Assembly: GCF_003852235.1 (NCBI RefSeq)
Contig: NZ_CP027732.1
Span: 2,046,001-2,110,000 of the forward strand
Direction of reading: 5' to 3'
DNA length: 64,000 bases
Source: Pseudomonas sp. R4-35-07
Lineage (GTDB): Bacteria > Pseudomonadota > Gammaproteobacteria > Pseudomonadales > Pseudomonadaceae
The first letter of the stretch is position 1. Every line of letters starts with the position of its first letter. Positions 55,760 through 64,000 of the stretch are shown here, one piece after another. The position numbers and the translations under genes are program-made. The notes under the pieces are model-generated. The model was not told the DNA's origin and searched no databases. It saw only the letters and a program-made list of their open reading frames with translations.

Positions 55760-56143
55760 AACTTTCCTACGGTTTACTCTGCATAAATCGCGGCGTAAGC
55801 TTCGCGCGTTTTCATCAATAGCGGAGACCCTCAGTGGGTACTTGTTCGAGTGACAGTAGTCGGCCGGTTTCAGTAACCGGCACATACTTGGCAAGGTAAC
55901 GCGCATTTTTTCGATGCCGTTATCTCGCCAGAAAAGCGAGAAGCGGCTTCCCGGCAGCAGCCATTCCTGGCGCCTGCCTGATCCCTCTCATCGACGCTGA
56001 CCAGCACCCGAGTTGCCTCGGGAGGCTACGGACACGCCTGCCTTTTACGGTGGGCGGGCCAGGTTCGGCTGCGCCTGTTCGGCAGGCGCGGTGCGGATGG
56101 GCGGTACCTGCACGAGGGTTTTTCATCGCGCAGGAGTAACACC
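55760..56143 (+). promoter_or_regulatory. Long structured leader of mgtA
   Basis: Nearly 360 bases between a promoter-like GTTTACTCTGCATAAAT (55772-55788; GTTTA resembles half of a PhoP box) and the mgtA ATG. Perfect hairpins are at 55864-55880 (CCGGTT), 55923-55941 (TCTCGC), 56007-56022 (CCCGAG) and 56071-56089 (GCGCCTG). A 28-codon frame with four prolines lies at 55914-56000. Enteric mgtA is controlled by leader RNA and a proline-rich leader peptide, so a similar Mg2+ control is plausible. No Rfam class was recognised. Confidence 0.5.
55914..56000 (+). CDS. Possible leader peptide of mgtA (28 aa)
   Basis: MPLSRQKSEKRLPGSSHSWR then LPDPSHRR. Four prolines, basic, ending in the PDPS stretch reminiscent of MgtL (PDPTPLP). 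The ribosome site is weak (AAGGTAA about 16 bases upstream). It overlaps one hairpin and ends just before the next, as attenuating peptides do. Speculative. Confidence 0.3.
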   Translation: MPLSRQKSEKRLPGSSHSWRLPDPSHRR

Positions 56144-58849
56144 ATGAACCTCACGCTGCTCAAAGAGTTCTTCGCCGGTTTTCTGCGGACCCGGCATATC
56201 GCCCGGCATTTTCGGCGCCTGACGATGCTGGAGACCGTGACCGACGCCAGTGTCAGCCGCGAAGTACCGCCTAGCCTTGCGCAAACCCTGGTGGCCGCAG
56301 CCAACGGCAGTGCCGTGCAGTTGCTGGGCATGCTGGGCAGCCACGCCGAGGGTTTGAACGCCCAAGAGGCCGACGCGTTGCGCGGGCAATACGGGCTCAA
56401 TGAAGTCGAGCACGAGCAGCCGCTGCCTTGGTGGGTGCACGTGTGGCACTGCTATAAAAACCCGTTCAACCTGCTGCTGACGTTGCTGGCGGTGATCTCC
56501 TGGCTGACCGACGACATGAAGGCCGCTTTGGTGATTTTCTCCATGGTGGTGCTGTCGACCCTGTTGCGTTTCTGGCAGGAGGCCAAGTCGAACAAGGCTG
56601 CCGACGCCTTGAAGGCCATGGTCAGCAACACGGCCACAGTGATGCGCCGGGATGCGGCCAAGCGCCTCGAACTGCCGATCAAGCAACTGGTACCGGGCGA
56701 TCTGATCGTGTTGTCGGCCGGCGACATGATTCCTGCTGATTGCCGCGTACTCAGTGCCAAGGACCTGTTTGTCAGTCAGGCGGCGATGACCGGTGAATCG
56801 ATGCCGGTGGAGAAGTTCGTCCAGCAACAGGATGCCCAGGTTCGCAACCCGCTGGACTTGGAAAACATCCTGTTCATGGGCACCAACGTGGTGTCCGGCG
56901 CCGCCACGGCGGTGATTCTCGCCACGGGCAATCACACTTACTTCGGCGCCCTGGCGCAACGCGTCACAGCGACCGACCGTGCCACCACCTCGTTCCAGCA
57001 GGGGGTCAACAAGGTCAGCTGGCTGCTGATCCGTTTCATGTTCGTGATGGCCCCGCTGGTGTTGTTCATCAACGGGTTCACCAAGGGTGACTGGACCGAA
57101 GCCTTGCTGTTCGCATTGTCGATTGCCGTGGGCCTTACCCCGGAAATGCTGCCGATGATCGTCACCTCGACGTTGGCCAAGGGCGCGGTGTTCCTGTCGC
57201 GCAAGAAGGTCATCGTCAAGCGCCTCGACGCGATCCAGAATTTCGGCGCCATGGATGTGTTGTGCACCGACAAGACCGGCACGCTGACCCAGGACAGGAT
57301 TTTCCTGGCGCGACATGTGGATGTGTGGGGCCAGGAATCCGAGGATGTACTGGAAATGGCCTACCTCAACAGCTACTACCAGACCGGCCTGAAAAACCTG
57401 CTGGATGTGGCCGTGCTTGAGCACGTCGAAATCCATCGTGACTTAAAGGTCGGTACCGCGTTCCAGAAGGTCGATGAGATTCCATTCGACTTCAATCGGC
57501 GTCGCATGTCGGTAGTGGTGGCGGAGCAGGACCAGCCGCATCTGCTGATCTGCAAAGGCGCGGTGGAGGAGATTTTGGCGGTGTGCAGCACCGTGCGCCA
57601 CGGCGAGGTCAACGAGGCGTTGACGGACGAGCTGTTGGCACGCATTCGCCAGGTGACCGCAGCGTTCAATGATGAGGGCCTGCGCGTGGTGGCCGTGGCC
57701 GCGCAACCGATGGCGCCAGGTCGCGACACCTACAGCCTGGCGGATGAAAACAACCTGACGCTGATCGGCTATGTGGCCTTCCTCGACCCACCCAAGGAAA
57801 GCACCGCGCCTGCGCTCAAGGCCCTGAAGGCCCATGGCGTAGCGGTCAAAGTGCTGACGGGCGACAACGAACGGGTCACCGCAAAAATCTGCCGTGAAGT
57901 CGGCCTGGAGCAGCAAGGGCTGCTGATGGGCAACGACATCGAGGACATGACCGACGCCGAGCTCGCCCAGGCCGTGGAAACCACCAATGTGTTCGCCAAG
58001 CTCACGCCCAGCCACAAGGAGCGCATCGTGCGCCTGCTCAAGGCCAATGGGCATGTGGTCGGGTTCATGGGGGACGGCATCAACGATGCACCGGCACTGC
58101 GTACGGCGGATATCGGCATTTCGGTGGACAGCGCAGTAGACATCGCCAAGGAAGCCGCTGACATCATCCTGCTGGAAAAGAGCCTGATGATCCTGGAGGA
58201 GGGCGTGCTGGAAGGCCGCCGCACCTTCGCCAACATGCTCAAGTACATCAAGATGACCGCCAGCTCCAACTTCGGCAACGTGTTCTCGGTGCTGGTGGCG
58301 AGCGCGTTTATCCCGTTTCTGCCAATGCTGCCGATGCACCTGCTGGTGCAGAACCTGCTGTATGACATCTCGCAGATCGCGATTCCGTTCGACAACGTCG
58401 ACGAGGAGATGCTCGCCAAGCCGCAACGCTGGCAGCCGGGAGATGTAGGCCGCTTCATGCTGTTCTTCGGGCCGATCAGCTCGATCTTTGACATCACGAC
58501 GTTCGCACTCATGTGGTACGTGTTCGATGCCAACACCCCGGACCACCAGACCCTGTTCCAGTCGGGCTGGTTCGTGGTGGGGCTGCTCACCCAGACGTTG
58601 ATCGTGCACATGATCCGCACCCCGAAAATCCCGTTCCTGCAAAGCCGTGCGGCGATGCCGTTGATGGTGATGACGGGCGTGATCATGGCGGTCGGGATCT
58701 TCCTGCCGATGGGGCCACTGGCGCATTACTTCAAATTGCAGGCGCTGCCGTCGCTGTACTTCGTATTCCTGCCCGTGATCTTGCTGGCGTACATGGCGCT
58801 GACCCAGGCGGTGAAGGGCTACTACATTCGCAAGTTTGGCTGGCAGTAG
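56144..58849 (+). CDS. mgtA: Magnesium-translocating P-type ATPase MgtA
   Basis: 901-residue P3B ATPase that imports Mg2+. Ordered features: N-terminal cytoplasmic part with the cation-ATPase domain (residues about 55-100), helices 1-2, actuator TGES ([11 protein letters not shown]), helices 3-4 with the [13 protein letters not shown] membrane proline, phosphorylation Asp376 in [11 protein letters not shown], nucleotide domain with KGAVEEIL and the hinge [12 protein letters not shown], then helices 5-10. AGGAG precedes the ATG. First gene of mgtA-mgtC behind a structured leader. Confidence 0.95.
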   Translation: MNLTLLKEFFAGFLRTRHIARHFRRLTMLETVTDASVSREVPPSLAQTLVAAANGSAVQLLGMLGSHAEGLNAQEADALRGQYGLNEVEHEQPLPWWVHVWHCYKNPFNLLLTLLAVISWLTDDMKAALVIFSMVVLSTLLRFWQEAKSNKAADALKAMVSNTATVMRRDAAKRLELPIKQLVPGDLIVLSAGDMIPADCRVLSAKDLFVSQAAMTGESMPVEKFVQQQDAQVRNPLDLENILFMGTNVVSGAATAVILATGNHTYFGALAQRVTATDRATTSFQQGVNKVSWLLIRFMFVMAPLVLFINGFTKGDWTEALLFALSIAVGLTPEMLPMIVTSTLAKGAVFLSRKKVIVKRLDAIQNFGAMDVLCTDKTGTLTQDRIFLARHVDVWGQESEDVLEMAYLNSYYQTGLKNLLDVAVLEHVEIHRDLKVGTAFQKVDEIPFDFNRRRMSVVVAEQDQPHLLICKGAVEEILAVCSTVRHGEVNEALTDELLARIRQVTAAFNDEGLRVVAVAAQPMAPGRDTYSLADENNLTLIGYVAFLDPPKESTAPALKALKAHGVAVKVLTGDNERVTAKICREVGLEQQGLLMGNDIEDMTDAELAQAVETTNVFAKLTPSHKERIVRLLKANGHVVGFMGDGINDAPALRTADIGISVDSAVDIAKEAADIILLEKSLMILEEGVLEGRRTFANMLKYIKMTASSNFGNVFSVLVASAFIPFLPMLPMHLLVQNLLYDISQIAIPFDNVDEEMLAKPQRWQPGDVGRFMLFFGPISSIFDITTFALMWYVFDANTPDHQTLFQSGWFVVGLLTQTLIVHMIRTPKIPFLQSRAAMPLMVMTGVIMAVGIFLPMGPLAHYFKLQALPSLYFVFLPVILLAYMALTQAVKGYYIRKFGWQ

Positions 58850-58877
58850 TTGCCGCAGCAGTCATGGAGATTTTTTT

Positions 58878-59594
58878 ATGCAGGCAATCAATAACATCAA
58901 CCTCGACTCTCTGGTGGATACCGTTGTCAGCCTCACGGCGGCGTTCCTCCTCGGCGGCTTGATCGGCTTCGAGCGCCAGTACCGCCAACGCACCGCAGGC
59001 TTGCGCACCAATGTGCTGGTGGCGGTCGGCGCAGCGATCTTTGTCGACATGGCCAATCGCCTGGGCGGTGCGGAAGGCGCGGTGCGCGTGGTCGCGTATG
59101 TGGTGTCGGGCATCGGCTTCCTGGGGGCCGGGGTGATCATGCGTGAAGAGGGCAATGTGCGCGGGCTCAACACAGCCGCCACCCTCTGGGCGTCGGCCGC
59201 AGTGGGAGCCTGTGCGGGGGTCGACCTGATCCTCGAGGCGTTGCTGGGGACGCTGTTCGTACTGGCCGCCAATACGTTGCTGCGGCCGATCGTCAACAAC
59301 ATCAACCGCCAGCCTCTGGACGTGGTGTCGGCCGAGGTCACCAACATCCTCTATGTCATCGCGCGGCGCAGCCAGCAACAGGCGGTCATGGTGCTGCTGG
59401 AAGCCGAGCTGGCGCGATGCAACTACCCGGCCAGTGATGTCGACGTAAGGCCGTTCGGCAGCGAAGAAGTTGAAATCGAGGCCACCCTGGCCGCGACGTC
59501 GGTCGACGGTGACGAGCTGGATGCGTTGGTGGCGCGTATTTCCACCTCCAGCCTGGTGGTGCAGGCGTTCTGGAGCCCAAGTACCACCGACTGA
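58878..59594 (+). CDS. mgtC: MgtC/SapB family protein
   Basis: 238 residues: four or five N-terminal membrane helices with the MgtC signature ([61 protein letters not shown]) and a C-terminal ACT-like cytoplasmic domain (about 150-238). MgtC proteins regulate the F-type ATPase and growth at low Mg2+. The gene follows mgtA by 28 bases, as in the enteric mgtCB order reversed. Good ATGGAG ribosome site. Confidence 0.9.
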   Translation: MQAINNINLDSLVDTVVSLTAAFLLGGLIGFERQYRQRTAGLRTNVLVAVGAAIFVDMANRLGGAEGAVRVVAYVVSGIGFLGAGVIMREEGNVRGLNTAATLWASAAVGACAGVDLILEALLGTLFVLAANTLLRPIVNNINRQPLDVVSAEVTNILYVIARRSQQQAVMVLLEAELARCNYPASDVDVRPFGSEEVEIEATLAATSVDGDELDALVARISTSSLVVQAFWSPSTTD

Positions 59595-59897
59595 CCTGCC
59601 TGTGCGCAACCCCGTCGAGCAACGTCGGCTAAGCTTTTTTGTGGAGGAAAAATCCTACAGATAGTCAGGAATATCCCTTCAATCAAAACGTCATTGCATT
59701 GTTAAGGTTGGGCACTTACGGCTGGACGCTCGTTCTCTTCCAGCCGTTATTGCTCGTGATGTTTCAATGCGAGGGGCCTGGCTGTGAGTGGTTATCGTCC
59801 TGAGAGTTTGCAGTACCGTTGGTCGGAACTGTCATTTCTCACAGGTGACGAGGTCCCATTTGATCTGTAAGGGTACGTTGACCGCCAAGGGGTGTGT
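59595..59897. other. Spacer before the two-component genes
   Basis: About 300 bases. It contains one short open frame at 59784-59870 (listed separately). I see no terminator for mgtC with a clear stem and T-run and no repeat. Confidence 0.5.
59784..59870 (+). CDS. Possible small protein (28 aa) upstream of the response regulator
   Basis: GTG start with GAGGGG seven bases upstream: MSGYRPESLQYRWSELSFLT then GDEVPFDL, stop TAA 28 bases before the regulator ATG. Good ribosome site and sensible composition, but too short for certainty. It may be a leader peptide or small protein. Confidence 0.4.
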   Translation: MSGYRPESLQYRWSELSFLTGDEVPFDL

Positions 59898-60524
59898 ATG
59901 AGCAAGGCATTAATCGTGGATGACCATCCGTTTATACGTGCGACGGTCAAGCATTTGCTGAAGTTGGAAGGATTCGATGACATTTATCAGGCGGGTGACG
60001 GTGCAGATGCAATGCAATTGGCGCGGGAGCAACGTCCCGAACTGATCATCCTCGACCTGGCGATGCCCAAGCTGGGTGGGTTGGAAGTTATCTGTCGGAT
60101 CAAGTCCCTGGGCCTGCCGTGCAGGATCCTGGTGCTGACCTCTTACCTGGCCGTATTCTTTTCCACCCGTTGCATGCGGGCCGGAGCCATGGGGTTCGTG
60201 GCCAAGACCGGCGAGCTGGACGAACTGCAAAAGGCCATTAGAGCGATCCAGTCCGGCTACAGCTGTTTCCCCAGCCTGCCGACCAGCTCGGTACGCCGTG
60301 ACGATCTGCAAGAAACAGAACGGCAGATGATCGAATGCTTGTCGGACCGTGAACTGACTGTGTTGCAGAAACTGGCCCTGGGGCTGGGCAACAAGGAAAT
60401 TGCCGAAGACATGCTGTTGAGCCACAAGACGATCAGCACCTACAAGACTCGCCTCAAGGAGAAATTACGTATGTCCTCAGTGGTGCATCTGTCCAAATTT
60501 GCCCAGCGCAATCATCTGATCTGA
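59898..60524 (+). CDS. LuxR-family response regulator (BvgA/EvgA-like)
   Basis: 208 residues: receiver with acidic residues D8/D9, phospho-acceptor Asp53 (LIILDLAMPKLGG) and the conserved Lys in VAKTGELDEL; LuxR helix-turn-helix at about 148-205 (LSDRELTVLQKLALGLGNKE, LSHKTISTYKTRLKEKL). AAGGGG precedes the ATG 59898. It is followed after six bases by a BvgS-like hybrid kinase, its likely partner. Confidence 0.9.
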   Translation: MSKALIVDDHPFIRATVKHLLKLEGFDDIYQAGDGADAMQLAREQRPELIILDLAMPKLGGLEVICRIKSLGLPCRILVLTSYLAVFFSTRCMRAGAMGFVAKTGELDELQKAIRAIQSGYSCFPSLPTSSVRRDDLQETERQMIECLSDRELTVLQKLALGLGNKEIAEDMLLSHKTISTYKTRLKEKLRMSSVVHLSKFAQRNHLI

Positions 60525-60530
60525 TTTGAA

Positions 60531-63500
60531 ATGACCGCCATCGCGTTCAAGCGGTTCGCCACGATCCTCTGGTTGAGCCTGTTGCCCATGGTCGCGATGG
60601 CGCTTGATGAGCCCAATGTCTTGCGGCTATTGGGCCACTCCCGTATCACCCCTCCGACCGTCACGCTGCAAGAGGCTGACTGGAGCTGGTTGCGCGAACG
60701 GCGCACATTGCTGATGGGGGTGTCCGCTCCTGATTACGCCCCGTTTGACCTGACCAATAACCGTGAAGAACTCGAAGGCATCACCGCCGACTTTGCAGCG
60801 CTGATCAGCCAGGCCCTGAATATTCCCATTGAGGTCCGGTGTTACGAAACTCGAGATGAAGTGATTGAAGCCCTCAAGCGGGGTGATGTGGACTTCCTCG
60901 GCTCGGCCAATGGCTATGAAGCGGCCGACCCGCAACTGGTCCTGTCCCGTTCCTACGCCAATGACCAACCCACTCTGGTGACCCGCACCAGCGATAGCCA
61001 GGCGCTGACCGAGGACTTGGCGGGCAAGCGCGTGGCGATGCTCTATCACTATCTGCAACCTGAAGTGGTGCGGGCGTTTTACCCCCATGCCCAGGTAGAG
61101 TTGTTTTCTTCGGCCTTCGAGGCCATGGGCGCAGTGGCGTTCGGCCGCGCCGATGTGTATCTGGGCGATGCTATCAGCACCAATTACCTGATCCACCGAA
61201 ACCAGCTCAATGTTGTACGCATGGCGGATTTTTCAACCCTTGAAGTCAACCCGTTTGCCTTTGCGTTCACCCAGCGGAATACGCGGTTGCCGCCGATCAT
61301 CAATGCTGCGCTGGAGGCAATTCCCGCCGGTGAGCAGATGGAAATATTGCGCCGCTGGAGCGGCGGCAACCTCGGGATTGTCGGGGCCGGTCGTTTGCAC
61401 CTGAGTGCCAGCGAACAACGTTGGCTCCTCAAGCATCCACGGGTCAAGGTCGCGGTACTCGACAAACTGCTGCCGCTGTCGGTCATCGACGACCAGGGGC
61501 AGTTCGAGGGACTGAGTGCCGAGGTGCTGGCGCGCATCAGCCTGCGCACCGGTTTGAAGTTCGACGTGGTGCGGGGCAACTCGATACCGCGTCAGATCGA
61601 CCAGGTCAACGTGGGCGCGGCGGATATGATGGCGGTCGTGACCCCCAGTGTTGAACGCGCCGAAAAGGTGCGGTTTACCCGTCCCTACCTGACCAACGCC
61701 TTGGTGCTGATCACCCGAGGTGATCAACACAGCCCGGTCACCTTGGAAGATATGATAGGTAAACGCCTGGCGATGATCAGCGGCAATGGGCTGCGCGATA
61801 CGATCTCACGGGACTTTCCCGGCATCGTGTTTATCGATGTCGAGAGCGCGGAGCAGGCGATGGCGATGGTGGCGAATGGCGAAGCGGAGGGGACGGTCAA
61901 CGCCCTGATCAGTGCGCGCTATATGATCGCCCGGTATTACCGCGACCGGCTGCGAATCACCAGTACGGTCGGCTCCGAGCCTGCGCGAATCACGTTCGGG
62001 GTCAACCGCAGTCAGTTGGAGCTTTATTCGATCCTCGACAAAGCGCTGCTGAGCATCACCCCGCAGGAAATGGATGAGATGATCTCTCAATGGCGCAGCG
62101 AGGTGATCATCGAAGACAGTTATTGGCTCAGGCACCGCAACATGATCATCCAGGGGTTCGGGCTGGCCGCGTTACTGCTGATCATCACATTGAGCTGGGC
62201 CATCTACCTGCGCAGCCTGATTCGCAAGCGCGTCCAGGCCGAACGGGCCTTGAGCGACCAGATGCGCTTCATGAGCGTGTTGATCGACGGCACGCCGCAC
62301 CCAATTTATGTGCGTGACCGGCAGGGGCGATTGATGGCCTGCAATAACGCTTACCTGGACGTATTCGGTTATAAGCTCGAAGACGTGATTGGTAAAACCG
62401 TGGTCGAAACCGACGCCGACAACCTGCCCCAGGCTCAGTCGTTTCATCAGGATTACCTGCGCCTGATGGCAGAAGGCGAGCCGCAGATTCATGATCGAAT
62501 ACTCAAATTGCCCAACGGCGATGCCCTGACCATCTACCAGTGGATGCTGCCCTATCGCGACGGTGACGAGAAAGTGGTGGGCATGATTGCCGGTTGGGTG
62601 GACGTCAGCGAGCGCCAACAGTTGTTGGGTCAGCTGCAAGAAGCCAAGGACGAGGCTGACGCCGCCAACCGGGCCAAGACCACCTTCCTGGCGACCATGA
62701 GTCACGAGATCCGTACGCCGATGAACGCGGTGATCGGCATGATCGAGCTGGCCCTGAAGAATGCCGAGCGGGGCGTGGCCGACCGGGATGCCCTGGAAGT
62801 GGCGTCGGAGGCTTCGCGTGGCATGCTGGAGTTGATCGGCGATATTCTCGACATCGCACGGATCGAGTCCGGTCATCTGTCGTTGGCCCTGGAACCGGCC
62901 AATCTGCACGAGTTACTGACCTCGGTGGCGCGGGTGTTCGAAGGTCTGGCGCGGGCCAAGGGGCTGGCGCTGCAGGTTGAACTTGATCCGTTGATCGACC
63001 GCGTGGTCCTGATTGACCCACTGCGTTTCAAGCAGGTGGTGTCGAATTTGTTGAGCAATGCCATAAAGTTTACCCACGAGGGCGAGGTCAGGCTCGGTGC
63101 TCATGCGGTGATCGAAGGGGAGCATCTGGAGCTGAAATTCTGGGTGCAAGACACCGGAATTGGCATCAGCGCCCACGACCAGCTGCGCCTGTTCAGCCCC
63201 TTTATCCAGGGCAGCAATGGCGAACAGTCGGCACGTAGCGGCTCCGGCCTGGGGTTGGTGATCAGCCGCAACCTGTGCGAAATGATGGGGGGGCGACTGC
63301 ACTTGAGCAGTGTGCTGGGGCAGGGCTCGCGGGTAGATGTAACGTTGGCCTTGGTCATGACCGCTGTATTGGCGCAGGAGGGGGCGTCGGCAAACCCTCC
63401 GGCAGAGCCGCCCGATGCCCTGAGTATCCTGGTGGTGGACGACTACCCGGCCAACCGCTTGCTGCTGGCTCGGCAGTTGAGTTTCCTGGGCCACCGTATC

Positions 63501-64000
63501 ACCACGGCCGAGGACGGGATTCAGGGGCTCGAGCAATGGCGTGCCGGGCAGTTCGATGGCGTCATCACCGATTGCAACATGCCGTTCAAGAATGGCTACC
63601 AGTTGGCACAGGACATCCGCGTATTGGAGCGTGAACGAGGCCTGGCGCCGTGCCTGCTGCTGGGGTTTACCGCCAACGCACAACCCGAAGAGGCCGAGCG
63701 CTGTCGGCAAGCCGGTATGGATGGGTGCCTGTTCAAACCCACCGGGCTTGACGATTTGCGCGTGGCGCTGGCGTCGCGCTCCACTTACGCCCTGAGCCCA
63801 GAGGCGGCAGCGTTTGATTTGAGCACCTTGATCGCGTTGACAGGCGAGGACCATCACGCGCTTACCGAATTGTTGACCCCCTTGCTCGACAGCCTCGAGG
63901 CGGACCGGGCGCTATTGCCGACGCTGCAGCGCAAGGCGGACTTCGCCAGGCTGCACGACCTCGCCCATCGCGCCAAGGGCGGTGCCCGCATGGTCAAGGC
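60531..64000 (+). CDS. BvgS-like hybrid sensor histidine kinase (3' end beyond the window)
   Basis: At least 1156 residues, open to the window edge. Order: signal/membrane helix (about 8-25), two periplasmic solute-binding (Venus flytrap) domains (about 55-290 and 300-530), membrane segment (about 538-563), PAS (about 580-700), histidine kinase with His725 in MSHEIRTPMNAVIG, ATPase boxes (FKQVVSNLLSNAIKF; SGLGLVISRN), receiver with acidic Asp970/Asp971 and phospho-acceptor Asp1014 (GVITDCNMPFKNG), and the start of an HPt domain (His1146 in LAHRAKGGA). This is the BvgS/EvgS phosphorelay plan. ATG at 60531; partner regulator immediately upstream. Signal unknown. Confidence 0.92.
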   Translation, partial: MTAIAFKRFATILWLSLLPMVAMALDEPNVLRLLGHSRITPPTVTLQEADWSWLRERRTLLMGVSAPDYAPFDLTNNREELEGITADFAALISQALNIPIEVRCYETRDEVIEALKRGDVDFLGSANGYEAADPQLVLSRSYANDQPTLVTRTSDSQALTEDLAGKRVAMLYHYLQPEVVRAFYPHAQVELFSSAFEAMGAVAFGRADVYLGDAISTNYLIHRNQLNVVRMADFSTLEVNPFAFAFTQRNTRLPPIINAALEAIPAGEQMEILRRWSGGNLGIVGAGRLHLSASEQRWLLKHPRVKVAVLDKLLPLSVIDDQGQFEGLSAEVLARISLRTGLKFDVVRGNSIPRQIDQVNVGAADMMAVVTPSVERAEKVRFTRPYLTNALVLITRGDQHSPVTLEDMIGKRLAMISGNGLRDTISRDFPGIVFIDVESAEQAMAMVANGEAEGTVNALISARYMIARYYRDRLRITSTVGSEPARITFGVNRSQLELYSILDKALLSITPQEMDEMISQWRSEVIIEDSYWLRHRNMIIQGFGLAALLLIITLSWAIYLRSLIRKRVQAERALSDQMRFMSVLIDGTPHPIYVRDRQGRLMACNNAYLDVFGYKLEDVIGKTVVETDADNLPQAQSFHQDYLRLMAEGEPQIHDRILKLPNGDALTIYQWMLPYRDGDEKVVGMIAGWVDVSERQQLLGQLQEAKDEADAANRAKTTFLATMSHEIRTPMNAVIGMIELALKNAERGVADRDALEVASEASRGMLELIGDILDIARIESGHLSLALEPANLHELLTSVARVFEGLARAKGLALQVELDPLIDRVVLIDPLRFKQVVSNLLSNAIKFTHEGEVRLGAHAVIEGEHLELKFWVQDTGIGISAHDQLRLFSPFIQGSNGEQSARSGSGLGLVISRNLCEMMGGRLHLSSVLGQGSRVDVTLALVMTAVLAQEGASANPPAEPPDALSILVVDDYPANRLLLARQLSFLGHRITTAEDGIQGLEQWRAGQFDGVITDCNMPFKNGYQLAQDIRVLERERGLAPCLLLGFTANAQPEEAERCRQAGMDGCLFKPTGLDDLRVALASRSTYALSPEAAAFDLSTLIALTGEDHHALTELLTPLLDSLEADRALLPTLQRKADFARLHDLAHRAKGGARMVK

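Noticed and set aside
55604..55760. Search for tRNA or sRNA in the spacer before mgtA
   Set aside because: Only a decayed REPIN and AT-rich promoter sequence; no cloverleaf or terminator.

Overview
This window is chromosomal DNA of a fluorescent Pseudomonas, most likely the P. fluorescens group. The reasons are high GC coding sequence, GTG/TTG starts, typical Pseudomonas REP/REPIN palindromes between genes (TGTGGGAGGGGGCTTGCCCCC and TGTAGGAGCGAGCTTGCTCG types), and gene neighbourhoods I know from P. aeruginosa (PA2652-PA2657-like and PA1998-PA2001-like blocks). No tRNA, rRNA, CRISPR array, prophage or transposase gene was seen.

Layout. 1-1.5 kb: queD and a patatin-like lipase. 1.7-10.6 kb: two small PepSY exported proteins, a response regulator and a sensor kinase (BqsRS/CarRS-like), then a structured non-coding repeat element bounded by 21-bp inverted repeats, a dCache chemoreceptor (TlpQ-like), a YuiF/NhaC-type antiporter and an sCache chemoreceptor (CtpM-like). 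10.5-22.3 kb: housekeeping genes: trhP (tRNA hydroxylation), an AI-2E-family permease, small conserved proteins, an AroE-like dehydrogenase, yceH, a DUF1993 protein, sstT, a NhaR-type regulator, a small lipoprotein, terC, and the selD-mnmH pair for selenouridine in tRNA. 22.5-27.3 kb: an inner-membrane permease, a histidine phosphatase-like protein, a GST, a PhzF-like isomerase and a zinc-type HemB.

27.3-34.0 kb is the most unusual part: a 1.6-kb-codon Rhs polymorphic toxin gene on the minus strand whose AT-rich tip overlaps its presumed immunity gene. This is followed by a decayed toxin tail, a decayed second immunity gene and two intact, mutually paralogous immunity-like genes. It reads as a toxin/immunity replacement array.

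34.2-50 kb: a DUF1615 lipoprotein, the dhcA-dhcB-atoB operon with divergent dhcR (dehydrocarnitine/ketoacid CoA transfer), a sirtuin, a CBS protein, topB, an MHS-family transporter, a GMC oxidoreductase with divergent LysR regulator, and a gamma-glutamylpolyamine-synthetase-like gene with a PuuR-like regulator. 50-55.6 kb: an RcnB-like protein, an MFS exporter, DUF1652, a PAS-LuxR regulator, a lipoprotein with an SLT-like fold, an FKBP and a GNAT enzyme. 55.6-59.6 kb: mgtA-mgtC preceded by a long structured leader with a possible proline-containing leader peptide. 59.8-64 kb: a LuxR-type response regulator and a BvgS-like hybrid kinase that runs off the window end.

Coordinates of starts were adjusted from homology and Shine-Dalgarno spacing where stated. 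All family calls come from reading the translations; no database search was possible.
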